DNA from: Streptomyces sp. NBC_01335 | GTDB taxonomy: Bacteria > Actinomycetota > Actinomycetes > Streptomycetales > Streptomycetaceae | Assembly: GCF_035953295.1 (NCBI RefSeq) | Contig: NZ_CP108370.1 | Coordinates: 2,790,001 to 2,854,000 of the forward strand | Length of the DNA stretch: 64,000 nucleotides | Direction: 5' to 3' | In this document: piece after piece, positions 43,459-51,582 of the stretch | How positions within the stretch are numbered: the first letter of the stretch is position 1 | Layout: each line of letters starts with the position of its first letter | Translations under genes and position numbers: made by a program | Notes under the pieces: generated by a model | What the model was told of the DNA's origin: nothing | What the model saw: the letters and a program-made list of their open reading frames with translations, nothing else | Database searches by the model: none

Positions 43459-44604
43459 ATGACTTCCACCGATCCCCTCCGCGTCGCTCTCGTCGGCTAC
43501 GGCCTGGCGGGTTCCGTCTTCCACGCCCCGCTGATCGCGGCGACCGAGGGCCTGGTGCTCGACACGGTCGTCACGTCGAACGAGGAGCGCCGGGCGCAGG
43601 CCCGCGCCGAGTTCCCCGCCGTCCGCTTCGCCGACTCCCCCGAGGAGCTGTGGGCGCGCGCCGACGAGCTGGACCTCGTCGTGATCGCGACCCCGAACAA
43701 GACGCACGTCCCGGTCGCGAAGGCCGCCCTTGCGGCCGGGCTGCCGGTCGTCGTCGACAAGCCGATCGCGGGCACGGCCGCCGAGGCGCGCGAGCTGGCC
43801 GCGCTCGCCGAGGAGAGCGGGCTGCTGCTCTCGGTCTTCCAGAACCGCCGCTGGGACAACGACTTCCTGACGATCGCCCGGCTGATGGCCGACGGCGAGC
43901 TCGGCGCGGTGCAGCGCTTCGAGTCCCGGTTCGAGCGGTGGCGCCCGCAGCTGAAGGGCGGCTGGCGCGAGTCGGGCGACCCGCAGGAGATCGGCGGCCT
44001 CCTCTACGACCTGGGCAGCCACATCGTCGACCAGGCACTGGTGCTGTTCGGCCCCGCCGTGCAGGTGTACGCCGAGTCCGACTCCCGCCGCCCCGGCGCG
44101 GCGACCGACGACGACACGTTCATCGCGATCACCCACGCGAGCGGCGTCCGCTCGCACCTGTACGCCAGCGCGACCACGGCCCAGCTCGGCCCGCGCTTCC
44201 GGGTGCTGGGCCGGCAGGCCGGTTACGTGAAGTACGGCCTGGACCCGCAGGAGGCGGCGCTGCGCGAGGGCCGCCGCCCCGGCGCCGGCCAGGAGCCGTG
44301 GGGCGAGGAGCCCGAGGGCCTGTGGGGCCGGCTCGGCTCGGGCGAGTCGCCGCTGACCGGCGGCGGTGTCCCGGTCCGTACGCTGCCCGGCGACTACCCC
44401 GCGTACTACGCGGGCGTCGCCGCCGCCCTGCGCGGCACCGGCGAGAACCCGGTCACCGCCCTGGAGGCGGCCGCCGCCCTGGACGTCCTGGAGGCGGCCC
44501 GTCGCTCCGCGCAGGAGGGCGTCTCCGTCACCCTGGTCCCGCAGCCGGGCGCCCACCCCGCCCAGCCCACCGGCACGCCGGCCGTGAAGGAGGCGCAGGC
44601 ATGA
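43459..44604 (+). CDS. Gfo/Idh/MocA-family oxidoreductase
   Basis: A 381-residue NAD(P)-dependent dehydrogenase. The Rossmann start is RVALVGYGLAGSVFHAPLI, the family lysine lies in VVVDKPIAGTA, and the substrate-side histidine in LYDLGSHIVDQAL. Family members oxidise sugars, inositols or scyllo-inosose-like compounds; the exact substrate is not defined. Overlaps the next gene by 4 bp (ATGA). Divergent from a ROK regulator. Confidence 0.9.
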   Translation: MTSTDPLRVALVGYGLAGSVFHAPLIAATEGLVLDTVVTSNEERRAQARAEFPAVRFADSPEELWARADELDLVVIATPNKTHVPVAKAALAAGLPVVVDKPIAGTAAEARELAALAEESGLLLSVFQNRRWDNDFLTIARLMADGELGAVQRFESRFERWRPQLKGGWRESGDPQEIGGLLYDLGSHIVDQALVLFGPAVQVYAESDSRRPGAATDDDTFIAITHASGVRSHLYASATTAQLGPRFRVLGRQAGYVKYGLDPQEAALREGRRPGAGQEPWGEEPEGLWGRLGSGESPLTGGGVPVRTLPGDYPAYYAGVAAALRGTGENPVTALEAAAALDVLEAARRSAQEGVSVTLVPQPGAHPAQPTGTPAVKEAQA

Positions 44605-45086
44605 GCAGCCGACCCGACGCGCCCACCGTCTCCGAACTGCTCGCCCAGGAGCGCCGGCTGACCCTGCCCCGCTTCGGTTACGAGGACGCGTACGCCCTCG
44701 GCACCCTGCTGGTCCGGCTGGCCCGCGAGCGCAACGCCCCGGTCGCCATCGACATCCGGCGCGGCCCGCAGCAGCTGTTCCACGTCGCGCTCCCGGGCTC
44801 CAGCGCCGACAACGACGCCTGGATCGACCGCAAGCGCAAGGTCGTGGAGCGGTACGGCGAGAGCTCCTACCTCGTGGGCACCCGTTTCCGCGCGAAGGGC
44901 ACCACCTTCGAGGACTCCTCCCGCCTGCCGCTGGGCACGTACGCCGCGCACGGCGGCTCGTTCCCGATCACCGTCGACGGCGCGGGCGTCATCGGCACCG
45001 TCACCGTCTCGGGCCTCCCCCAGGCCGAGGACCACGCCCTGGTGGTCCAGGGACTGGAGGAGTTCCTGGCCACGCGGGAAGGCTGA
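44601..45086 (+). CDS. GlcG/HbpS-like (UPF0303) protein
   Basis: A 161-residue soluble protein of the UPF0303 branch of GlcG/HbpS-like proteins (VAIDIRRGPQQLFHVALPGS, then SADNDAWIDRK). HbpS relatives bind haem or small ligands, but no function is established for this branch. GAAGGAGG precedes ATG 44601, which overlaps the dehydrogenase stop, so the two are made together. Confidence 0.85.
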   Translation: MSSRPDAPTVSELLAQERRLTLPRFGYEDAYALGTLLVRLARERNAPVAIDIRRGPQQLFHVALPGSSADNDAWIDRKRKVVERYGESSYLVGTRFRAKGTTFEDSSRLPLGTYAAHGGSFPITVDGAGVIGTVTVSGLPQAEDHALVVQGLEEFLATREG

Positions 45087-45156
45087 GCCGGACCCCGGCG
45101 GGAACGCCGGGCCGAACCCGCAGTAGGAAGGCCGGGCCGAACCCGCACCCGTACGT

Positions 45157-45206
45157 ACGCCCCGGGGGCCGCGCGCAGATGTCGATGCGCGGGGCCCCCG
45201 GGGCGT
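45157..45206. terminator. Bidirectional terminator
   Basis: A 14-bp perfect outer stem (45157-45170 with 45193-45206) with an inner GCGC pairing, between the convergent GlcG-like and FAH genes. Confidence 0.75.
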
Positions 45207-45218
45207 TCGTACGACGTG

Positions 45219-46079
45219 TTACGCGTCCTTCAGCACCTGGCGCTGGCGTCCCAGGCCCTCGATCTCCAGCTCGACGACGTCGCCCGCCCGCAGGTACGGC
45301 TTCGGGTCCGGGTGGCCCATGGCGACGCCTGCCGGGGTGCCCGTGTTGATCACGTCGCCCGGGTAGAGGGTCATGAAGTGGCTGAGGTAGCGCACGACCT
45401 CGCCGACCGGGAAGATCTGCTCGGCGGTGGTGCCGTCCTGCTTCAGCTCGCCGTTGACCCAGAGCTTCAGCGGCAGCGCCTGCGGGTCGGGGACCTCGTC
45501 AGCGGTCACCAACCAGGGGCCGAGCGGGTTGAACGTCTCGCAGTTCTTGCCCTTGTCCCAGGTGCCGCCGCGCTCGATCTGGAACTCGCGCTCGGAGACG
45601 TCGTGCGCCGTGGCGTAACCGGCGACGTGCTCCAGCGCCTCCTCGGCCGAGTCGAGGTAGCGGGCGGTGCGGCCGATGACGACCGCGAGCTCGACCTCCC
45701 AGTCGGTCTTCACGCTGTTGCGCGGCACGAGGACGGTGTCCTCGGGGCCGACGACCGTGTCGGGCGCCTTGAAGAAGAGGATCGGCTCCGCGGGGATCGC
45801 CGCGCCGGTCTCCTTCGCGTGGTCGTGGTAGTTCAGCCCGATGCAGATGATCTTGCCGATGCGGGCGAGCGGCGCCCCGGTCCGCAGCCCGGCCGGGTCC
45901 AGCTCGGGCAGCGAGGCGGGGTCGGCCGCGGCGGCGCGCACCCGGTCGAGCCCCTGCTCGTCGGCGAGCAGCGCACTGTCAATGTCGGGGACGACCCCCG
46001 ACAGGTCGCGCAGTGTTCCGTCCTCCGCGAGCAGAGCCGGACGCTCCGCTCCCGCCGTGCCGACTCGAAGCAACTTCAC
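45219..46079 (-). CDS. Fumarylacetoacetate hydrolase-family protein
   Basis: A 286-residue cytoplasmic enzyme of the FAH superfamily. Landmarks are CIGLNYHDHAKETG, FFKAPDTVVGP, the metal-binding WEVELAVVIG, TAHDVSERE and INTGTPAGVAMG. Members hydrolyse or isomerise acylpyruvates and related 2-oxo acids in aromatic degradation. The GTG at 46079 is preceded by a weak GGAG and by three 14-bp tandem repeats in the leader. Confidence 0.9.
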   Translation of the reverse strand: MKLLRVGTAGAERPALLAEDGTLRDLSGVVPDIDSALLADEQGLDRVRAAAADPASLPELDPAGLRTGAPLARIGKIICIGLNYHDHAKETGAAIPAEPILFFKAPDTVVGPEDTVLVPRNSVKTDWEVELAVVIGRTARYLDSAEEALEHVAGYATAHDVSEREFQIERGGTWDKGKNCETFNPLGPWLVTADEVPDPQALPLKLWVNGELKQDGTTAEQIFPVGEVVRYLSHFMTLYPGDVINTGTPAGVAMGHPDPKPYLRAGDVVELEIEGLGRQRQVLKDA

Positions 46080-46090
46080 GGGTGCCACTC

Positions 46091-46132
46091 CCTGGATAGA
46101 GATGCCTGGGCAGAGATGTCTGGGTGGAGAGG
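46091..46132 (-). repeat. Three 14-bp tandem repeats upstream of the FAH gene
   Basis: CCTGGATAGAGATG (46091-46104), CCTGGGCAGAGATG (46105-46118) and TCTGGGTGGAGAGG (46119-46132) lie 12 bp before the start codon. Could be a protein-binding array or a neutral microsatellite. Confidence 0.7.
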
Positions 46133-46296
46133 GGTACCGGCCGCACGAGGCGCGACCGGCGACCGCCGGAAACCGCACCCGCGCAGCCCGTCCCAACCTG
46201 CCCAGACTGCAAGACATCCGATCACTTGGCAAGGTGCTCTCAGTCCCTGGACGCGTCCCGGACCACATAATTGCAGGCAGAGAGCGGGTTCACAGG

Positions 46297-47067
46297 TCAG
46301 ACGACGGAGGCCATCGCCCCTCCGGCGGCCGGTGCGTCGCGGTAGAGGTAGGCCCTTTCGATCGCGGTCCAGGTGGTGCTGGTGACGACGTACAGGGCCG
46401 CCGCGAGCGGCACCACGGCCACGGTGAAGAGGGTGAAGAACGACATCAGCGGCATCACCTTCGCCATCGCACCCATGCCCGGTACCGGCTGCCCGTCCGG
46501 GCCGGTCGTGGGGGTCACCGGGTTGAGAGCCATCTGACGCTTCGTGCGCCGGTAGTTGAAGGTGGCCACGATCGCGACGATCGCGAAGAGGCCGAGGTAG
46601 ACCAGCCCCTGTCCGCCGAAGACGCCGCCCTCGGCGAGGGCGTGGTGCCAGCGCTCGCCCAGCGGCGCCCCGAGGAGCTGGTGGCCGAGGAGCTCGTTGG
46701 CCTCGCCGCCGATCCGCGTGCTGGAGAAGAGGTGGTACAGCAGGAAGAACGCGGGCATCTGGAAGAGGCTCGGCAGGCACCCGGAGAGCGGCGAGACCTG
46801 CTCCTCCTTGTGCAGCTCCATGAGCGCCTTCTGCATGCGTTCGGGGTTCTTGCCGTGCTTCTTGCGCAGCTCGGCGATCTGCGGCTGGAGGCGCGTACGG
46901 GCCTTCTGCCCGCGCGCCGCGGCCCGCGACAGGGGGTGCACGGCGAGCCGTACGAGTGCGGTGAACAGGATGATCGCCGCGGCGGTGGACGCGGACTGGA
47001 ACAGCGGGTGGAGCAGGTCGGCGAACGCGCCGACCAGGCTCGCGAAAGCGGACAGGAACGCGGACAT
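46297..47067 (-). CDS. YidC/Oxa1-family membrane protein insertase (paralogue)
   Basis: A 256-residue membrane protein. The Oxa1 core (residues 28-240) contains ALVRLAVHPLSRAAARGQKA, the coiled loop LRKKHGKNPERMQKALMELH, CLPSLFQMPAFFLLYHL and the last helical pair. It lacks the N-terminal signal of the main actinobacterial YidC and is not beside rpmH/rnpA, so it is a second copy. Downstream of a DUF6412-like gene. Confidence 0.85.
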   Translation of the reverse strand: MSAFLSAFASLVGAFADLLHPLFQSASTAAAIILFTALVRLAVHPLSRAAARGQKARTRLQPQIAELRKKHGKNPERMQKALMELHKEEQVSPLSGCLPSLFQMPAFFLLYHLFSSTRIGGEANELLGHQLLGAPLGERWHHALAEGGVFGGQGLVYLGLFAIVAIVATFNYRRTKRQMALNPVTPTTGPDGQPVPGMGAMAKVMPLMSFFTLFTVAVVPLAAALYVVTSTTWTAIERAYLYRDAPAAGGAMASVV

Positions 47068-47266
47068 GGGGAGCCCTCCGAGGGGTCTCGTCGTGCCGGT
47101 GAAGTGCGGAGTCGGAACGCGGGGCGTTCGGCGCGGGGCACGGCGGCGTACCGGCGCGCGCGGGTACGGACGCGGCGCGCGGACTTCGTACGGGATCGGC
47201 GGACGGGAACGACGGACGGGGTCGAAGGGCGAGCCCCGTGGAGGGGCGCGTCGACGTCGGGTCCGT

Positions 47267-47345
47267 AGGCCCGAAGTTTCCGAAGGTCCGGAGTTCCTGT
47301 GGGCCCGAAGTTCCTAGGGGCCCGAAGTTCCTAGGGGCCCGAAGG
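47267..47345. repeat. 17-bp tandem repeat (about 4.6 copies)
   Basis: Two exact units GGGCCCGAAGTTCCTAG (47301-47317, 47318-47334), a partial third (47335-47345) and two degenerate ones before (47267-47283, 47284-47300). It lies in the gap between DUF6412-like and YidC genes. Candidate variable-number tandem repeat. Confidence 0.85.
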
Positions 47346-47355
47346 GGCGGAAGCC

Positions 47356-47715
47356 TTACGCGGCGGCCGTGCGGATGACGGCCCGTCCGGGTGCGCGGGG
47401 GCGCGTACGCCCCTTGGCGTCCGGATCCCGCTGCGGCAGGAACGCGGTGCGTCGCGCCCGGTCCCTCAGCGCGGTGCGGACCTGCGTCCGGTGCACGGGC
47501 ACGGCGCTGCGCGCGCTGATCACCGAGCAGGCGAGGAGCGCGGAGCCCGCCGCGGCGGTGGCGGCGAGCGCGACGGCGGCGGAGAGGCTGCCGCCCTCGG
47601 TGAGGAGGATCTCGGCGACGAAGAGGACCAGCAGGCCCGCGGGCCGGAGCAGGCGCGCGAAGGAACCGCGGAGTCGACCGGGGCGCGTTCCGCTGCTCGG
47701 GTACGCGTCGCTCAT
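47356..47715 (-). CDS. Small membrane protein, DUF6412-like
   Basis: A 119-residue protein with two hydrophobic segments (residues 25-45 and 48-70; LLVLFVAEILLTEGGSL and AVALAATAAAGSALLACSVI) and a basic C terminus. It resembles the streptomycete DUF6412 family that often precedes a YidC paralogue, as here. AGGAGGAG lies directly before ATG 47715. Function unknown; membrane-protein insertion is a guess from context. Confidence 0.75.
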   Translation of the reverse strand: MSDAYPSSGTRPGRLRGSFARLLRPAGLLVLFVAEILLTEGGSLSAAVALAATAAAGSALLACSVISARSAVPVHRTQVRTALRDRARRTAFLPQRDPDAKGRTRPRAPGRAVIRTAAA

Positions 47716-47731
47716 GTCTCCTCCTGTCCCA

Positions 47732-47758
47732 CCGCTCGTGCCGCTCGTGCCGCTCGTG
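47732..47758. repeat. CCGCTCGTG repeat
   Basis: Three direct copies of a 9-bp unit upstream of the DUF6412-like gene. Confidence 0.7.
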
Positions 47759-47879
47759 TCTCCGGTTCCGGGGGCCCGCCGCCGGACCCTTCCCGGTCGC
47801 GGACCTCTCCAGCCGTTATACACGATGACCCGGATCACACCGGGCGCCCGGAGAGGCCCCGTAGAGCGCCCGCAGCCCC

Positions 47880-49409
47880 TCACCCGGCCCCGGCGGACGC
47901 CTCCACCTGCGGCCCCGCCCCGTCGCCGGACCCGTCGTCGATCTCGTCGCGGGCGAGCACCTCGTCGTCCGGCCGCTCGTCCCGGTCGCGCGGCCCCGCG
48001 TACGTCACCGCCAGCGCGACCGCCAGGTTGGCGGCCAGCGCGACGAGCCCGGCGTTCACGCCCCACACCGGGTCGTTCCCGTTGAAGACGAGCACGCAGA
48101 CCACGACCACCCCGACCGCGAGCCCGCTGAACGCCCCGGTGAAGGTGAGCCGCCGCCACACCAGTGCCAGCAGCACCATCGGCAGCAGCTGCGCCATCCC
48201 CTCGTACGAGATGAGCGAGAGCCGCACGAGGGTGTTGGGCGCGGTGTAGGTGAGGAGCAGCGCGAGCCCGCCGGCCACCACGACCACGATCTGCGCCGCG
48301 CCCTTCTGCCGCTGCTGCCAGCGGGGGACGAGGGAGAGCACGCTGCGCCCCCACATCGTGCCGATGACCAGCATGAAGACGGCCATCGGCACGATCGAGG
48401 AGAGCGCGGCGGCGACCCCGATGACGCCGACCGCCCAGGCGGGCAGCGAGTCGGTGACGAGCTTGAACAGGGCGAGGTTCGAGTCCGCCCCGACCAGCCC
48501 CGGTACGACGAACAGCGCGGCCATGCCGAGCAGCATCGGGACGAAGAGCAGGACGTTGTAGGCGGGCAGCCACATGGCGTTCCGCCGCAGGACGTCCGCG
48601 TTACGGGCGCCGAGGTAGCCGGCGACGGTGGTCGGGAAGATCACCACGGTGAGCGAGTTCAGGAACGACGTACTGATGAACCACGCCTCACCGAGCCCGC
48701 TGTCCCCGTGCCCGGGGAACGTCAGCCACTCGCTCTTCTCGGTGACGAGCCGGTCCAGGAAGGGTCCGTACCCGTCGAAGTAGTGGATCGGTACGTAGAA
48801 CGCGAGGAAGCCGAGGGTCCCGATGACCATGGCGTCCTTCAGCACCGACACCCAGGCGCTGCCGCGCAGCCCGCTGACGACGACGAAGCCGGTTGTGACG
48901 GCGAAGGCGATGAAGTAGGCCCAGTTCAGGCTGATCGCGCCGTAGGAGATCGTCGAGACGACCACGCCCATGCCGGTGATCTGGAGCTGGATGTACGGCA
49001 GCAGGAAGACGGTCGCGAGGACGGCGACGAGCGCGCCGAGCCAGGGCCGCCCGAAACGGTGGGCGACCATGTCGGTGATCCCGACCAGGCCGTGCCGGCG
49101 CGCGTACCCCCAGAGGGTGGGGCCGACCAGGTACCCGAGGGCGTACCCGCAGGACATGTACGCGACGACGTACAGCACGGGCGCGCCGTAGTTGTAGCCC
49201 CAGCCGGCGGCACCGAGGTAGCTGAAGCTGGTGTAGCCCTCGCCCGCCATCAGCACCCAGATGAAGACGGCCCCGAGGCTCCGTCCGCCCACGGACCACT
49301 CGGCCAGCCCGCCCCCTCCGCCCCCGCGCCCGCGCAGGGCGAACAGACCGAGCGCGACGGTGAGCACCATGAAGGCGGCGAAGACGGAGGTGGCGACAGC
49401 GGCGTTCAC
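47880..49409 (-). CDS. Sodium:solute symporter (monocarboxylate-type)
   Basis: A 509-residue polytopic membrane protein of the SSS family, with about 13 hydrophobic segments. The N-terminal core has WSVGGRSLGAVFIWVLMAGE, YTSFSYLGAAGWGY and GYLVGPTLWGYARRHGLVGI; the late helices contain ALSSIVPMAVFMLVIGT. Similar proteins (MctC/ActP-like) take up acetate, pyruvate or propionate with sodium or protons. GTG 49409 overlaps the stop of a DUF3311 gene by 4 bp, the usual pairing for this subgroup. Confidence 0.9.
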   Translation of the reverse strand: MNAAVATSVFAAFMVLTVALGLFALRGRGGGGGGLAEWSVGGRSLGAVFIWVLMAGEGYTSFSYLGAAGWGYNYGAPVLYVVAYMSCGYALGYLVGPTLWGYARRHGLVGITDMVAHRFGRPWLGALVAVLATVFLLPYIQLQITGMGVVVSTISYGAISLNWAYFIAFAVTTGFVVVSGLRGSAWVSVLKDAMVIGTLGFLAFYVPIHYFDGYGPFLDRLVTEKSEWLTFPGHGDSGLGEAWFISTSFLNSLTVVIFPTTVAGYLGARNADVLRRNAMWLPAYNVLLFVPMLLGMAALFVVPGLVGADSNLALFKLVTDSLPAWAVGVIGVAAALSSIVPMAVFMLVIGTMWGRSVLSLVPRWQQRQKGAAQIVVVVAGGLALLLTYTAPNTLVRLSLISYEGMAQLLPMVLLALVWRRLTFTGAFSGLAVGVVVVCVLVFNGNDPVWGVNAGLVALAANLAVALAVTYAGPRDRDERPDDEVLARDEIDDGSGDGAGPQVEASAGAG

Positions 49410-49594
49410 CGGCGGTCCCCCCGCCGGGTCAGCCAGACGGCGACGGGCGTCAGCAGGGTCGCGCCGAGCATCCAGAGGAACAGGAACGGCAGCCCGAACA
49501 CGACGGGCTCCACCCGGTTCACCCAGGGCAGGGCCCCCAGGTACAGCACGTACGGGACCAGCAACCACCACACCTGCGGACGTCTTCTCAGCAC
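49406..49594 (-). CDS. DUF3311 small membrane protein (symporter partner)
   Basis: A 62-residue protein with two hydrophobic segments (WWLLVPYVLYLGALPWVNRV, and VFGLPFLFLWMLGATLLTPV) and a basic tail, matching DUF3311. It is translationally coupled to the symporter and probably helps its assembly or function. GTG start at 49594 without a strong ribosome-binding site. Confidence 0.85.
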   Translation of the reverse strand: MLRRRPQVWWLLVPYVLYLGALPWVNRVEPVVFGLPFLFLWMLGATLLTPVAVWLTRRGDRR

Positions 49595-49961
49595 CCGGGG
49601 ACTTTACCGCCGCCCGGGGCCGGGGCCGGGGGCGCACCTCGGCGCGTCAGGGCGGGGGGCCGAGGGCCGGGGGCCGGGGCCGGGGGCTGGGGGTCGCTCT
49701 CCGGGGGCGGTGCGGGTACGGCCCGGGGACACCGGTCGGGGTACGGCCCCGGAGAACACCCGCGTCAGGGTACGGCCCCGGGAGGACACCCGTCGGGGTA
49801 CGGCCTTGGGCCGGTGGCCTCGTACCCACCCTCTGTGAACCGGCTGTGCACCTGCCGCATACCCGTCGCGCACCCGGTGCGCACCCCTGTGTCCAGGCGC
49901 ACTCCGGCCCCCCTCGCCGGTTGCTCCCGCAGGCCCGCCCCGCCGCAGTACCGTGTGTGAC
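49595..49961. other. G-rich non-coding region with tandem repeats
   Basis: About 370 bp between divergent genes. 49616-49690 has many runs of three to six G on the plus strand (quadruplex potential). 49714-49812 holds about three and a half degenerate copies of a 25-29 bp unit starting GGGTACGGCC. No coding frame is convincing. Confidence 0.7.
49714..49812. repeat. 25-29 bp degenerate tandem repeat
   Basis: Units starting GGGTACGGCC at 49714, 49739, 49768 and 49796, each with a later ACACC(G/C) and GTC(G/A). Confidence 0.8.
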
Positions 49962-50969
49962 ATGCGCCCCGACACGCCTGCCGAGCACATCACCGAAGCC
50001 GAGCGACTGCTGCGCACCGCGGTGCGCTACCCGGAGGACCGCGAACCGCTGCTCCTCCAGGCCGCGGCCCACCTGGAACTCGCCGGCGAGCGCGCCCGCG
50101 CCGCGACTCTCTACGACGACCTGCTCACCGCCGAGGACGTACCCTCCGAGGACCCCCACCTGGTGAAGGCCCTCAAGGCCGCCAACCTCTGGGAGTACGG
50201 GCACGAGGCCGAGGCCCGCGCGATCATCGACGGCCTGCGCGTCGCGGCCCCCCGCGCGGCGGGCCCGTGGACGATCGCCGCGGAGACCCTGGAGGCGCAC
50301 GACGAGCTGGAGGCCGCCCACGACCTCTTCTCGACCGCGCTGACCCTGCTGCTGACGCCCGGCGAGGAAGTCCCGTACGCCACGCAGTCCCTGCTCACCG
50401 GCCGCCACCGCGTCCGCCGGCTGCGCGGCTCGGACCACGACGACTGGGACCGGCTCGCCGACACCCTGCACACGGCCGAGGTCCCGCTCGACGAACTCCA
50501 CGACCCGAAGCGGCTCTGGTCCCTCGGCTCCTCGGACCCGGGCGAGCTGAAGGCGGAGATCACCCGCCTCCGCGCCGAACTCGGCGTCTACCGCACGGCC
50601 CTCTCCCGGCCCTTCCCGGTCGCCGTCCTGCACTGGCCCGAGGACGAACTGGCCGAACTGCTCGCCGCGTACCCGGCCCTGGCCGCCGAGTACCCCGACC
50701 ACCCCGGCCACCTGACCGCCGTGGAGACCGCCCTGCGCGACCTCCACGCGGCGGGCACCGCGAACCTCGGCATCGTCACCGGCACCATCCCCTCCTACGA
50801 GGCCTTCGCCGCCTCCGAGGCCACCACCCCCGCCGACCCGAACCTCCTCCCCCTCTACGCCACCACCCTCGCCGCCCGAGGCCGAGCCCTCCCCTGGCCC
50901 CCGGCCAGGTCGGCGGCGTGCTGGTGCGGGTCGGGGGACGTGTACCGGGAGTGCCACGGGGCGGGGTGA
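49962..50969 (+). CDS. TPR-like protein with C-terminal SEC-C zinc motif
   Basis: A 335-residue soluble protein. Residues 1-130 look like helical tetratricopeptide-type repeats (AEHITEAERLLRTAVRYPED, LLTAEDVPSEDPHLVKALKA). The C terminus SAACWCGSGDVYRECHG is a SEC-C zinc-binding motif as in SecA and many adaptor proteins. ATG 49962 is preferred; an in-frame GTG lies at 49953. A strong terminator follows. Function unknown. Confidence 0.82.
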   Translation: MRPDTPAEHITEAERLLRTAVRYPEDREPLLLQAAAHLELAGERARAATLYDDLLTAEDVPSEDPHLVKALKAANLWEYGHEAEARAIIDGLRVAAPRAAGPWTIAAETLEAHDELEAAHDLFSTALTLLLTPGEEVPYATQSLLTGRHRVRRLRGSDHDDWDRLADTLHTAEVPLDELHDPKRLWSLGSSDPGELKAEITRLRAELGVYRTALSRPFPVAVLHWPEDELAELLAAYPALAAEYPDHPGHLTAVETALRDLHAAGTANLGIVTGTIPSYEAFAASEATTPADPNLLPLYATTLAARGRALPWPPARSAACWCGSGDVYRECHGAG

Positions 50970-50991
50970 GAGGGCTCGATCCGGAACAGAG

Positions 50992-51026
50992 AAAGCGCGG
51001 TCGGCCCCAAGGGCGACCGCGCTTTT
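50992..51026 (+). terminator. Rho-independent terminator
   Basis: AAAGCGCGGTCG (50992-51003) pairs with CGACCGCGCTTT (51014-51025) around a 10-nt loop, with a following T. It separates core genes from the defence-like island. Confidence 0.85.
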
Positions 51027-51119
51027 CCGTACGGCCCCGATCGCATGGTCACACCAAATATCCACAACTTGGTCACTGAAATGACCGAACCGGCCACGCG
51101 GTTTCCGGAACGTAGGACA

Positions 51120-51551
51120 ATGGAGGCGATGAACGTCGTAGTCCCCTCGTCCGCCGCCGTCTCGGCGCGCATGAGCCGTCAATCGAGCCGTGACACAGCT
51201 CCCGAACTGGCGGTGCGCAGGCTCCTGCACGCCGCCGGTCTCCGCTACCGGGTGAACTGGCCGGTGCCCACGATGCGTCGCAGGACGGTCGACATCGCGT
51301 TCACCCGGGCCAAGGTCGCGGTGCTGATCGACGGTTGTTTCTGGCACGGATGCCCCGTGCACGCCACGCAGCCCAAGGCGAACGCCGCGTGGTGGCGGGA
51401 AAAGCTCGAACGGAACGTGGCACGGGACCTGGAAACGACCGCATGCCTCACCGAGGTCGGCTGGACCGTGCTCCGCTTCTGGACCCACGAGAGCCCAGCT
51501 GCGATAGCCGAGCGGGTGGCGGCGACGGTCGAGCGGGAACGACGACGATGA
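51120..51551 (+). CDS. vsr: Very short patch repair (Vsr) endonuclease
   Basis: A 143-residue mismatch endonuclease. MSRQSSRDTAPELAVRRLLH, then VDIAFTRAKVAVLIDGCFWH with GCPVH, and WWREKLERNVARD define the family; catalytic Asp and His residues are present. Vsr nicks T:G mismatches left by deaminated 5-methylcytosine, so it typically accompanies C5 methyltransferases, two of which follow. Start is uncertain: ATG 51120 or 51129. It ends 31 bp before the next gene. Confidence 0.9.
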   Translation: MEAMNVVVPSSAAVSARMSRQSSRDTAPELAVRRLLHAAGLRYRVNWPVPTMRRRTVDIAFTRAKVAVLIDGCFWHGCPVHATQPKANAAWWREKLERNVARDLETTACLTEVGWTVLRFWTHESPAAIAERVAATVERERRR

Positions 51552-51582
51552 GCACGAGAGCAAAAGCAAGGGGTGGGGACCT

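Noticed and set aside
47267..47345. CRISPR array
   Set aside because: The units are contiguous without spacers and only 17 bp long; no cas genes are near.
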